This document shows, piece after piece, positions 25,410-36,119 of a stretch of 36,912 nucleotides of DNA. The first letter of the stretch is position 1. Each line of letters opens with the position of its first letter. Source of the stretch: Smittium mucronatum (Eukaryota; Kickxellomycota; Harpellomycetes; Harpellales; Legeriomycetaceae); assembly GCA_001953115.1 (NCBI GenBank), contig LSSL01003608.1, positions 1 through 36,912 of the forward strand, written 5' to 3'. The notes below the pieces were generated by a model. It ran no database searches and was not told the DNA's origin. It saw nothing but the letters and a program-made list of their open reading frames with translations. The position numbers and the translations under genes were made by a program.

Positions 25410-26427
25410 TCATGAATTACGAGAACGCTTGGTGGGAGAATCTTGGGTGGGTCCATCGGAAACGCGCTTGCTAAACAGATTTCTTACGTTATTTCCAAAG
25501 AGAGCACCAAAATTTCTGGAAAGCTCGGAACCACGGCTTTCCCAAAATGAAATAACCGAAGCTAGTTCGGTTTTTAGATCATTTATTTCTGTTTGAAGAT
25601 CAGAACGGGTACTACGGACACTTTTTTTTATATGGTTGCGCAGACCTTCAACATGTTTTTGGAGAACAAGTTCTTGTTCTTTGAAGAAAGAGATGTTCAG
25701 TTCCTTTGGAGTGAGACCGCGTTCAAGATTGCGGCGGAGGTACTTGTCGTAATCGCGAACAATCCTTGTGATCAAGTCGGAAGTGGATATGTTGTCGGTA
25801 CGTTGTGTGGGCCAAAATTTGCCTTGTTTCTTAACAAATTCGTAAACGTCATCGGAATCGGCAGATGCGTACGGTAAATCGTCGTGGCAAACATAATCTA
25901 TCTTAAGAAATTTAAAATATGAAATTAGGGGGGGGGGGGTAAAAAATATATAAAAGCGAGTGGACTATATTTTATACCTGGTGTTTATCAATGAATTCTT
26001 GTGTTATAACCCAGGGAGCATCACGAATGACTTCGTCAACCCACCGACAATGGCGCATAGACTCGTATCTCTCTTCCTCCTGCATAACAGTTTTCCCTTT
26101 TTTTGAGTTAGTATCAAAATCGTTACATACACCTACAAGCAAATATACATTAGGGAGAGATTTTTTTGCTTGTTCAATCGCACGAGCGTGACCATAATGG
26201 AATAAATCATAAATCCCATCGCAATACATCCGAACAGGTCTGTCACGGTGAGGGGGGTTAACTGAATAGCCAGAAGTTTGAGGGACATCGTAAGAGGTGC
26301 TAAAGGGTATGGGCTCAAAGGACCGTTTGGCCGCAGGCGAGCCACTACTTGAGGACCCAGGGGTAGACGCTTCAGAGGAATCGTGCTGATCATTCTCAGT
26401 AGAACCTGACTCCTTTTGGGAAGACAT
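25410..26427 (-). CDS. PCT1: Choline-phosphate cytidylyltransferase (CCT)
   Basis: It makes CDP-choline from CTP and phosphocholine, the controlling step of the Kennedy pathway to phosphatidylcholine. Two exons, 26427-25978 and 25901-25410, encode 313 aa. The 76-bp intron is phase 0 (CAG|GTATAA; acceptor TTAAG). A nearby alternative acceptor at TAG would shift the frame and lose the conserved IDYVCHDD. Residues 1-60 are a Ser-rich disordered region. The catalytic core holds the nucleotide-binding HYGH at 77-80, [15 protein letters not shown] at about 119-133, and RTDNISTSD at 184-192. The family norm there is RTxGISTSD, so Asn187 replaces Gly. After [15 protein letters not shown] a charged amphipathic stretch (about 210-290) fits the lipid-sensing M domain. 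The protein is shorter than yeast Pct1 or human CCT-alpha, mostly at the ends. A start upstream (26475) was rejected because MSSQKE at 26427 has the typical leader. Confidence 0.95.
25928..25939 (+). repeat. Poly-G tract (12 G) inside the PCT1 intron
   Basis: Read on the gene's strand this is a run of 12 C ending about 27 bp before the acceptor AG (25903-25902), so it could serve as an unusual all-C polypyrimidine tract. Confidence 0.85.
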
Positions 26428-27858
26428 TTTTTTCTGCTTTAAATGGATGAAAAGAAATGGTAAATTTATTTGCAATTACAGCAAAATAGAACGATTTCTT
26501 CAAGCTTATGAATTTCCTTCTTTGCAAATATATATGCAAAAAGAATTCCTCCAGCAAAAAAATCTAAATTTGGTACATGGATCTCAAATTAAAAGCCATC
26601 TCATTGGTTATATAAATAGACTGGTTTGTGGCAACAGCTTATTCAATTCAATTAATATACCAACACATCTAAATTAGTATAATTGGAGCGGATCAAATAG
26701 GAACATAATGGAAAAAGTAGCGTCGGTGCAATCAACGTCTATTCGCCATAACAGGATTTGGCTTATCCAATATTTTTCCATAGTTGTACGCCAAATGTTA
26801 AAATGGCATATTGATTGATCAAAATTATTTTTTATTGCTAAAACCTAAAAATAAGAATGGCTAATTGGCAATATTATATATACCCAATTAGTGAAGTTTA
26901 ATATTTGTAATTTTCTTGGGCATATTCACATGTCTTCTTTTTGTTGCTGAGTCTGAATTGTCTCATTTAGAAATGACAATAGCTCATTAGCTCGCTTTGG
27001 AATCCGATGATGGTATTAATGCTAAAGAATATGAAAATAATTTGGACTTTGGACAAATGCAAGGGTGATTTTTCTTTGGGGAATAGGGAGGATGTAATGG
27101 TAATATTTGTCAGTAATAAAGGTGATATTTTTTAGGGAGTTTGAATGTAAGTGGTTTGTCATCTCTGCTTGTGTTAGGCGTCTTATGAAATTTCTAGTTT
27201 AGAATCAATAGGGATGAGTTTGAAATTAGTGGTACGGGATCAGAGCTGTGATTGGAAAAAACAGCAGATGTGATAGAGAATGATTAGTATAATTGAGTAG
27301 TGCAGTGGGTGGAAGAATTTCACCTCCTATATGGCTTTAGTAGGAAGTATAAACTCCTCTTTTATGTCTGGATAGTACACGAAATATTTTGGTGGATGGA
27401 TTGGTTTAATGACTTGTGGCGAATTATGAGAGCTTTATTTTGGAAAACAGGAACTAAATTAATTGTAATTTATGGATCATTTGACGATAAAATCTCACAA
27501 TGAGAATATAGGAACGCCATGTTTAATCACCAACTTTGGGCCATAAAAAATATAATGCAGTTAGGTTCTAAAGTGGTCAGAGGATAAAAAAATGTCCTAT
27601 TATTATATTAATCTGGATAGATAATGCTCTGTATAATAGGGGGGGGAGAAAAGGGAAAGGAAAGATAATGAATATTAATGGTGTAATGATATAAATTTAG
27701 ATGACTGTGGCCCTGACTTCGTTTTGTATGATAGTTAAACAGCCTTTTATTACATTCTCTATTTAAAAATATCAACATATTTCTAGTTTTTATATCAACG
27801 AATGTTTCTTTTATCTTGTTAACTCCGAATAATCAAATAATCCTTTTAAAGATAGCCC
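26428..27858. other. Intergenic region between divergent PCT1 and trypsin genes
   Basis: About 1.4 kb holding the promoters of the two divergent genes. A CCAAT/ATTGG element with an adjacent TATATAAA lies near 26603-26617. A 36-codon ATG frame at 26708-26818 (+) with ordinary-looking codons and an open frame at 27300-27503 (+) are present; neither is recognisable and both are probably chance. A run of eight G lies at 27639-27646. Confidence 0.5.
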
Positions 27859-27866
27859 TATATATA
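27859..27866 (+). promoter_or_regulatory. TATA box of the trypsin gene
   Basis: TATATATA 67 bp upstream of the ATG at 27933, in good position for a short-leader transcript. Confidence 0.55.
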
Positions 27867-27932
27867 CTTTTTAGTAGGGAAAAACACTATTATTTTTGAT
27901 ATAATTATTCCTGAAACTAACCAAAGCCAAAA

Positions 27933-28947
27933 ATGAGATTTGGTAGCTTTTTAGTTTTGCTGCAAATGGCAGCACAATCACTGGCGTTCGCTACCAACAA
28001 GACTCGGATTATTGGTGGTGTTCCGGGCCCTATTAACATGTATCCATATGCTGCATTTTTGGTTGATAAGGCATCGGGTATAGTATGCGGTGGTACACTA
28101 ATCAATCAGAACTGGATACTTACAGCTGCCCATTGTATGGTGGATACCACTGTGCCCAACGTCCGTGTAATTATAGGGTCCAGGAATATAAGGCAAGTTC
28201 CTGGTGTTAATATCAAGGCCAAATACGTCCACCCAGAGTATAACAGAGTCTCTCAAGATGTAAGTTTATACTAACTATACCACAATTCAAACGTTTCCAC
28301 TTCTCCCTCTTTTATTTATCTTAAAAAGGTTTTTTTAATTACAAAATCTGCCCAGTTTTAAATTTTTATAAATCCAAAAAAAGTTTCTAACTATTATCCT
28401 ATTCCTGTCATGGAATATATGTGAATAGAACGACATTTGTCTAATTGAACTGCTGGCACCCTCGTCATCAACTCCTGTAATCATCAATACCAGTCCTGTT
28501 CCTGACAATATCTTTTTGAAGGCCATAGGATGGGGTATCGAATCCAACACATCCCAACAACCCTCAACCCAATTGATGCAAGTCGATCTCCAAACCATTC
28601 CCGCCGCTGAGTGCCGGAAGAGCTACCCCCAATTTGTGAGCAACCAGGACGGACCCCAGATCTGTACAGGAAATACCCCAGGTCGTGACACGTGCCTTGG
28701 AGATTCTGGTGGTCCACTCCTCCGTAAAGTAACTCCAGCCCAGCCCCTCACCATCGACTCCAGCACTGTTTCTGGAGCTAGTGATACTTACCAGCTCGTA
28801 GGAATCACCAGCTTCGGAGCATGGCCAATCACATCAAAGAATGCCGGCCTCTGCGCATCTTCAGACGTGATTGGAATCTACACTAGCGTTGCTAAATACT
28901 TGCCGTTCATTACCAGCATTACAAATATGCAGTTTGTTACCAAATAA
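27933..28947 (+). CDS. Secreted trypsin-like serine protease (S1A family)
   Basis: Two exons, 27933-28259 and 28429-28947, give 281 aa. The 169-bp intron is phase 0 (GAT|GTAAGT; acceptor GAATAG, with a TTCTAAC branch site near 28384-28390). Residues 1-20 form a signal peptide (hydrophobic FLVLLQMAAQSLAFA). A five-residue propeptide, TNKTR, ends in Arg and is followed by IIGGV, the classic zymogen activation site at 25/26. Catalytic triad: His67 in LTAAHC, Asp111 in NDICLIEL directly after the splice junction, and Ser202 in GDSGGPLL. Asp196, six residues before Ser202, is the S1-pocket aspartate of trypsin, which predicts cleavage after Arg or Lys. Cys52-Cys68, Cys171-Cys188 and Cys198 with the later GLC cysteine fit the conserved disulfides. 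A Ser/Thr-rich loop inserted after GGPLL is longer than in animal trypsins. Likely secreted for digestion of host or environmental protein. Confidence 0.95.
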
Positions 28948-29286
28948 GGACACCCTGTGCCCGCCATAATTCTTCTTTTCCCTAACCTTCCCTTAATTCC
29001 CCCTTAACGCTATACCAGCTTGGTTAGAACTAGTGTTCGCTGGCCTTTTACCTCTTTCATCTCCCCCCTCTATTCGCTTACATACCCTCCTGACTTTATT
29101 TTTCGATTTTTCAATAAAGTCTTTTTTAGACCCGCTCGCTTTGACGCTCGTAATCAATAAATTCTACTATTTTAATAGTGCTGTTGTTTTGAATATTTAA
29201 CCCGCCTTAAAAATCCGTCAATTTTTTTTTCTGGATTGTTTACCTTTTTTAAAAATTTAAAAAATAAAAGTTTAAGAATTTCTGCT
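28948..29286. other. Intergenic region between the trypsin and SMN genes
   Basis: It holds the trypsin 3' UTR, with AATAAA at 29113-29118 as a polyadenylation signal, and then the AT-rich SMN promoter. A small inverted repeat, CTATTTTAATAG, lies near 29166. No additional gene seen. Confidence 0.5.
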
Positions 29287-31107
29287 ATGATTAGAATGAA
29301 AGAAGAGCAACCCCCCAATGATTCTGATTATACGGAATACTCTGATTCAGATCAATCGAATAATAACGACCCTAAATTAATTAACAATAGTAATCTCCAG
29401 TATGATTCGGATATTGAAAATCAAAATTATTCTGAGGATGAAGATGAACAAGAACATGAGTGCAGCTCAAACCCGGAGGTCGGATTTGATATAGGGTCAG
29501 ACCCTGAAAATCAATACGATTTAGAATCAGATCAAGACTCTGAGGAATTTCAATATGGATCAGAACCAATAGAAAAATGTCAACAAGATTCAGAGACAGA
29601 TCATGGATCTGAACAAGAACTTCGATATGAATCGGAGCCAGTACAAGGAAATCAATACGAATCTGACTCGTGCTCCGATTCCAAATCAGGATCAGAGAAT
29701 CAGTGTGATTGGGAAGGTAAACAGAATCCAAAACACTGTTCAGAAGAAATAAATCGGACTATACTGGAATATCATTACGATCCAAACATAGAATTTCGAT
29801 ACGATTCAGAAAACGAGTCTAATAAATCTCAAGAACAAGAGGATCAAAACAGCCTTGATAATAGAGGTTTTTATTCTCAAGAAGGTCAGGATCAACACAT
29901 TGTAGATAGTGAGACTATTGAATATCAGGAACAAGAGGCTCATATCGATTCGAATCAAGAATATCACCACGATCCTGAGCAAATATATATTAGTGAAGAT
30001 ATTCATACTGGCGAAGTTTTGGATTTAAGCAACCTGAATGTAAAGAATTCTTATAGATTTTATTTAAGTCAAATAATGAATTTTTATTCACAATTAGTTT
30101 GCCAGCGGGCACATATGGGACGATTCTGACTTGATATCAGCCTGGGATGAGTCGATTAAAGAATATAAAGAGTTCCATCTAACAACAGAGCATAAAGACC
30201 CTTTGTACAGTAATACTAGGTTAGCACTAAAGTTTCGCCTAAAATTCTGTTCCTTTACTTTTTTCTTTAATATTTCAACATTTTTTTACTTTTGGCAGTG
30301 TAGAACAATTTTTCAATTCTCGTAAAAATAAGGTAACAGATTATTTTCGATTGTTTTCTTTTTAAAACTAACCAGTTATTTTTTAATGGGAAAATTAGGG
30401 TCCAAGCAGCAATAATACTAAAAAAGAAAAGTCAGTCGAAAATGCCACAAGCTCAACTAGTGTTAAAACACCAAAAAGCCCAACTCAACAATTTTCTAAA
30501 GAAGTGCAGCTTTTAGAAAGTTCAAAAAACCAAATAGCTGCGAGAAAATCGGTGGAAAAAGAGACCAAAATATCTATTAAACAATCAAATGGCCAGGATT
30601 TAGCGCAAAAGTCTATAGTAGCTTCAAATCATTCAATTGTTGAGAATCTAACTCAAAATAATGATGTAGCTTCAACACAAAAAACTATCCAGAATCCAGT
30701 TCAAAAGGTTAATGGTTCTCTAGAGCCATTAGTCAAGCATACTCCGACACAAGCTTCAAACATTGGTGCAAGTCGTGTATTTAACCAAAATCCAGCTATG
30801 GAAAATAACATTGCAGCAATTCAAGAGGAAAATCAGGTTAGTAGCTTTGAAGATATCAGGTTCCCAGGGGAAGAAGGCGCGTTTGTTGAGTCGTTTAAGG
30901 GGTTCAAACACCCAAATCCTCCGAAACCTAAAAGCAAAAGACAATTACAAGCCTACTTGTTTAATTCGTATTATTTCTTGGGGTACTATAAGGGGTTGTC
31001 TGAAGTAAGAGTTTTCTATATAATTTTATTTTATTTTAAATAAACACTAATTTACTGTCTTTGTTATTTATATTTAGAAAAGGCCAAATAAAAGAAAACG
31101 CAGATAA
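29287..31107 (+). CDS. SMN1: SMN (survival motor neuron) protein with long acidic N-terminal extension
   Basis: Five exons, 29287-30039, 30098-30219, 30299-30332, 30399-31004 and 31078-31107, give 514 aa. Introns are 58, 79, 66 and 73 bp; all are GT-AG and every phase matches. SMN is the oligomeric core of the complex that loads Sm proteins on spliceosomal snRNAs. Evidence: the Gemin2-binding motif IWDDSDLISAWDESI near residues 257-271, closely like S. pombe Smn1 and human SMN; and a C-terminal YG box (YLFNSYYFLGYYKG, about 488-501) for self-association, followed by a basic tail KRPNKRKRR on its own exon. The conserved Trp of the YG box is Tyr here. No Tudor domain is visible, as in S. pombe. 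Exon 1 (residues 1-251) is Asp/Glu/Ser/Gln-rich with a recurring xxYxSExx unit and many CK2-type sites. The SMN frame has a stop just before exon 2, so an upstream exon is required. The join to exon 1 and the GTTAGC donor at 30220 are the weakest parts. Confidence 0.85.
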
Positions 31108-31263
31108 AAAGCCTAAAGAAGAAGCAAAAAAATTTATTGGATTAAATGTTGAAATAAACTATGCTGTGAGTATCAGAACGGGAGCCAGATGGTCTTTTTA
31201 AAGGAAATGAGATTAGTGGGCTATAATATATTCATGAGAAGGTGATATATGTGGGGTTTTTAT

Positions 31264-31590
31264 CTAAGCCTGGTTTTTAGCAGCTTCAGCCTCCAGTTTT
31301 TTCAATTGTTTTTGTCTCATGATTTCGGCATCTCTGTTTGAAATTTTTTTAAAGAATAATTAATATTGAAGGAGTGAAAATTCGTTATTGTGTAAATGGA
31401 ATTACCTTTCTTGACGAGATCGGAAATTGGTACTATCGTCATCACCTTTTTTCCCTTTACCCAGCTTTTCCATCTTCTTTTTGTTTTTTTCTCTTGCAAG
31501 TTCACGCTGGTTTCCTCCTAATTAGGTCAATACACAAATATCAGCATAAAATATAATATCGAACAAGAAAGTTTTGGACTTACTGGCCAT
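31264..31590 (-). CDS. SERF/4F5 family small EDRK-rich protein
   Basis: Three exons on the minus strand, 31590-31584 (7 nt, ATG GCC A), 31517-31406 and 31333-31264, encode 62 aa, the usual SERF length. Introns are 66 and 72 bp, GT-AG, with matching phases. The protein starts MARGNQRELAREKNKKK, the family signature, then KLGKGKKGDDD and RDAEIMRQKQLKKLEAE, ending NQA. SERF/MOAG-4 proteins are highly charged and disordered and promote amyloid assembly of aggregation-prone proteins; some bind RNA. The short exons hide the gene from simple ORF scans: only the middle one shows, and in the wrong frame. It is tail to tail with the SMN gene, with 156 bp between stops. The unrelated-looking 62-codon frame over 31317-31505 is its shadow. 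Confidence 0.92.
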
Positions 31591-31670
31591 GATTGTAAAG
31601 ACTCGGTTGTATTTCTAGTTTCTTTGGAGTGGAATATTTTAGTTGCAAGCTTATGGTATGAAAGACACTC

Positions 31671-31680
31671 GTATTTATAA
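31671..31680 (-). promoter_or_regulatory. TATA box of the SERF gene
   Basis: TTATAAATAC on the minus strand about 80 bp upstream of the SERF start codon. Confidence 0.5.
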
Positions 31681-31689
31681 CTTCCAGGC

Positions 31690-33800
31690 GCAGAACTCTT
31701 AGAAATAGAAAAAAAGCGAGTTTCGAAATTTGATTATCGAAAATAAGAGATGTATTCTATTTAGTGGCCTTTCGATATTTTGTGAAATGGTAAGCTATAA
31801 TTACATCACATGTTTCACATATCCCTGGCCAATTGCGTTCTCTTATATGGAGCTATTTCTCGTAATGTATTTGATCGCGGGTGACTAGCCAATCCATTTT
31901 CACCCCATCTTTCACTCTCCACCCCCAGATTTGTTTCAGGTGCGGGATGGTATCTAATCGATTCGTTTAATCTGCCATATAAGCCATTCCAGTAATCGGA
32001 TTCGACCAGAATGGTCTAAAAAAATAGAAAGGCATTTATCTTTTGGCCAGTCAGGATAAAGTGCTGTTTCCTAAATTAGCAGTTTGACTTAATTCTGGAT
32101 TTAGAGCATAAATAATGTAAAAAGCCGGAAATAACCATTCATATGAGAATGAGGGAGGAGGAAGGGTATTTATTATGTCCATAATGAGGAGAAAAGTCTG
32201 GAATCTCTCGCGATAATATATTCAATATGCAGCATTTTCCTTATAGGTATCGCTTCAACTGCAACATTTGGAGAAAGAGACTATTGAGCCAGTTTTTTTT
32301 TATCAAGTAAATAATCCCGTTACTCTGATACAACTACCTCACTCTTCAATTGCAAAAGATATGTTTTTATTTATTATTTAGAGTACATTTTCATCATAAA
32401 AAATCCCATAGTAGTTGAAAAGTATCTTTCCTCAAGGTATGGGGCTGAGTATGTAAACGAGGCAAGACTCGAAAGCGGCACGTTTAACCATAATATTTGT
32501 ATCAACAAGCTGTGATATTTTTATTTTTTTGCTTTTTGGGCCGAATAAATATTATTTATCCGAGATATTTATTTGGTGGTGAAAAAGTGTGAGGCCAGAA
32601 AAAAGCAGGCTTGGGATATGAGTGCGTAATGCATTAAGGGTTTCTTCTCTGCGTTGGTGAATTTTAGGCTAATTTGATATTTGGGTGATTCTCTTAGAGA
32701 GCCGACACTTTACTTTCCTAATTTGGAAATAAGCACATCTTAATATTTTTAAAACTATTGGATATTGGAATTTCAAACTAAATATTCTATTGGAACAACG
32801 TGGAGACGTTACTAGATACAGCAAATATTTCATTTTTATTGGTTTAGAGTTGAAATAAATTATATTTAGCTAATGGTAAAATCTGTAAAAAAAAGTCTGA
32901 CCTTGAAAAGAATCTCCTATTTAGTTACTTTTTTTTTATCACAGGATTCTATTAGCAGATAATATCAGTAAGTATTAATTTAATGATTGACTAAGAACGC
33001 TGATTAATCCTTTCAGAATAGTGCAAAAATACTTTTTTTTTTCTTGATCAGCACAAACATTAGCCTAGAAACCAATGGCTGTGATTGGATCAATTACCGC
33101 CGATTATAAAATATTTAATCTCGCAAATAGGAATTTAATGCCCCTTTGAGGCCAAGAAAGAGTAAAGTGGTATGGAACAGAGATGGGCTGGTAGAAGTGG
33201 CAGCACCATTAAAAAGACGTGTGTTAAGTGCATAGATAAACATTATGAGCAAAATGAAAGAGACATTTAGATCGAACCTATTTTGTTTTTGCTTTACTTT
33301 TTGGTATTGTTTTGGTTAATTTACCAGTTTGTTTGGGTTTGTTGATCAAATTGAAAAGTGGCGTTTTAGTTCGTTTGCGAGCATATATTTATTTCGCAAA
33401 TAATATCCATGATTTACAAAAAAGTACAAGATAAAAAAAAATAACGGTATGTGCTCTATATAGCCACTACCGCCACAAAAAAAAACTCAAGACTTCAAAC
33501 CCACAGTTCATTATCATTTCAGTATTTGCTTACTTTACACTCGGTTTCCTTAAGCTCGCGACAAACAATGGAGTACCTATTGATTTGTTTGGGCGATATT
33601 CCTGCTTATACAAACAAGAAATTGTTAATTTTGTATATAAAAAAAAATTACTATGCCGATACGAGTATATATTCTCCACTGACATGTAAAAGGATTTAAA
33701 TCTGTGTTTCGTTTCAAAATATATCTTTACCATTTCTAGAAACATACAAACAGTTTAAGCTTTATATCAACCATCTGTTATATTAAAAAGGACTTTTGTT
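31690..33800. other. Intergenic region between divergent SERF and Slm1-like genes
   Basis: About 2.1 kb without a supportable gene. An open frame of 82 codons at 33451-33699 (+) and one of 71 codons on the other strand overlap each other and look like chance. A TATATAG lies near 33456-33463, upstream of the Slm1-like gene but some 380 bp from its ATG. Confidence 0.5.
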
Positions 33801-33841
33801 TCTGTTAAATATTTTATGATCCCAGAATAAAAACTGCAAAA

Positions 33842-36119
33842 ATGGTAGTTGGTATAAAGACTAGGAGAAACACGCTGGTCCAGGTCGACCAGCCAAACAT
33901 TAAATCTGCAGCGAACCAGGATAATGCTGCCAATACAGGTACTGTGGATGATGCTAATCGACGCACGAGTGCCTCTTCTGTAGATACGCTGGCCTTGGGA
34001 AATGTGGACTCGCGTGAAATTCTAGAAACACCTGCTTTGAGATCAAACACGATAAAAAAAATAATATCGTACTACATAAACTACTTCCAGAAACTGGTTA
34101 GTGTGGAATCTCATTACACGAAAACCATGCGCAAGTTGCTCACCAATCCCGACCCCCTTGATCGAGGCTCCACGGGAAAGAAACTGTCCGAGAAACAGCG
34201 CCGATCCATATCCGCTGTCAACGATATGTTCTTGCCTGCTAACCAGAATGGAATTGCCTGTCTCAATTCTCAAGTCAGAGAATCCCAGTTGAGGAAACTC
34301 GATGGTATGGATGAGATGGTTTCCAGAGTAAAAACAAATATACTGCCAAACCTCATCGCCCTCCAGAAACAGGTTAAGCAGTACATCTCCAGCTACTATA
34401 AAAACATGGAAAAGATATATAATAAAATGCGTAGTCAGAACAAGCTTGTCGAAAAGAATTTCGATACCACCTACAAGTCAATCCAGGAACACAAGACTAA
34501 CCGTCCATATATCGACCCTTACACTGCTAGATTAGGTAAAGACACTTCACTCCTCTTTTCTCCAAAACAAAATAAATAAAAATATAGCTGCTTGTTTTCT
34601 CAAATAGTTTTTTTTTTTAAAAAAAAATCTATATATTTTACTGATATCCCTAAAATATTTTTATTTAGAATTGGAAAAGAACATAAACTTGGAAAAGGAT
34701 ATCGAAACTGAGTTTTTGAAAGAATTGGAGGCGGAATTGAGCAAGATTAAAATATGGGAGGCCCAAATAGTTGAACAAATTAAGAGGAACGTTCATGAAT
34801 ACTATACCGCAAAAACTCACGAGCTCTCCAGAGAACAAATGGCCTATGACCAATCATACAAGAGTGTTGAAGCTTTCGATTATGAAAACGAATACAACAA
34901 GTTCAGGTCCAAGCTCTTGAAGGATATGGACTGTTATTCCACCATAAACAGCAGCCACAATATCCGTATTCAAGATATCAATGCTGAATCGGCTGGCATG
35001 CTCTCAGTAATCGCTCAAGGGCCCTTGAAGATGAAATCTGGTATGATACCATCTTTCAGCGAGTACTACGCAGTCCTCACCTTTTGCAAGTACCTCCATA
35101 TGTATAAATCATCTGATGCGTACAACAAGAAAGAAAATCCAATCCAATCCTTCTATCTTCCGGATATGGACCTTATCCACAAAGATAATAATGGCGTATA
35201 TGGTCTCTACTCACCCAAGTCACCACTCTTCAAGAGCAAAAAACAATCCTTTTCTGACCCTCAATCCCCAATCAATATAATGCAGAATCTTGGTTCCATC
35301 CCCAAAACTGGACTTAAAGGAACTGCTTCCGAATCGTGGCACTCCGTCATCTATGAATTGCTGGTTAAGGAACGCGGTCAGAATTCAAGGGCCAGCCGTT
35401 CTTCTGTTGCCCATGCTTCTGATAATTTAACACATGATGAAGATTTGCAAAACAAGGAAAATGCTGAAGGACATGTCATTAATATGGGTAATGCTGGTGC
35501 CATGGCCACGGGAACTGCTGCTGGTGCTATGGCTGCTGGAACTACTGGTAGTGCTGTTGCCATTGGAGCTACAACCAATAACATGGCCGCTGGGAATGAA
35601 ACAAATATTTCTACTGTTGATACTAGAAACCTTGATATCACCCATGATACCGTACATATGAATGAAGGTATGATATCTAAATCTACAATACATGATTCTA
35701 TGACTAGTAATGTTCCAGATATACCAAAAGACTCGGCAGCTAATATTGGACTTAATCATAACGCCGCTGCTGTTCCACCGCCACCACCACCAATGAACAA
35801 CATGAATATGCGTTCGGAACAAGTAAATAAAGCCATAGATGACCAGACCCAAACAATGATGAACATTGGCCAATTTAACGCGGAAAGCTCTAAAATTTCA
35901 CTTGATCAATCAAGAGATTTAAACACAAAGGACATCTCGGAAAAGGTTACTATAATGCTCGATAATACCCTAAAAGAACCAGAACCTGCTATCTCTTCCA
36001 CTATCGCGAATAACATTCTCCAATCAGACCTACCAGAATCACAACTTTCTACTGATCAAATGGATCCAGAGTCTGCATTATCCAAAAAGCAGAAGAAAAA
36101 GAAGAAGAGCAAGAAATAA
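33842..36119 (+). CDS. Slm1/Slm2-like F-BAR and PH domain protein
   Basis: Two exons, 33842-34535 and 34669-36119, give 714 aa. The intron of 133 bp (G|GTAAAG, TACTGAT branch-like site, ATTTAG) is phase 1 and joins ARL to ELEKNINLEKD. Residues about 1-65 are a disordered leader. About 68-320 is a long helical F-BAR-like region (ISYYINYFQKLVSVESHYTK, then repeated charged heptads). A PH domain at about 347-467 starts AQGPLKMKSGM, continues SEYYAVLTFCKYLHMYKSSD and YLPDMDLIHK, and ends SWHSVIYELLVKERG, the order seen in yeast Slm1/Slm2. Those proteins bind PI(4,5)P2 at the plasma membrane and act with TORC2 and calcineurin in stress and actin control. The C-terminal third is an Ala/Gly/Thr/Met-rich tract, a six-proline run near 600, and a lysine-rich tail (KKQKKKKKSKK). 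No calcineurin PxIxIT-type site was confirmed. Confidence 0.87.

Noticed and set aside
25593..25877. Plus-strand 94-codon frame opposite the cytidylyltransferase exon 2
   Set aside because: Shadow frame of a well-supported conserved exon.
27300..27503. 67-codon Trp-rich plus-strand frame
   Set aside because: Begins with a non-ATG codon, no splice partners, no recognisable motif.
29381..29731. Minus-strand 116-codon frame opposite the acidic SMN exon
   Set aside because: A mirror of the repetitive acidic codons (GAT/TCA-type) on the other strand; no independent support.
17941..32520. Shared 14-mer aacaagctgtgata near 17940 and 32505
   Set aside because: A few 14-mer matches are expected by chance in a window of this size and AT bias; flanks do not align.
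35427..35873. Minus-strand 148-codon frame opposite the Slm1-like C-terminus
   Set aside because: Ser/His/Ile-rich shadow of the Ala/Gly/Met-rich plus-strand tract; no start context or domain.
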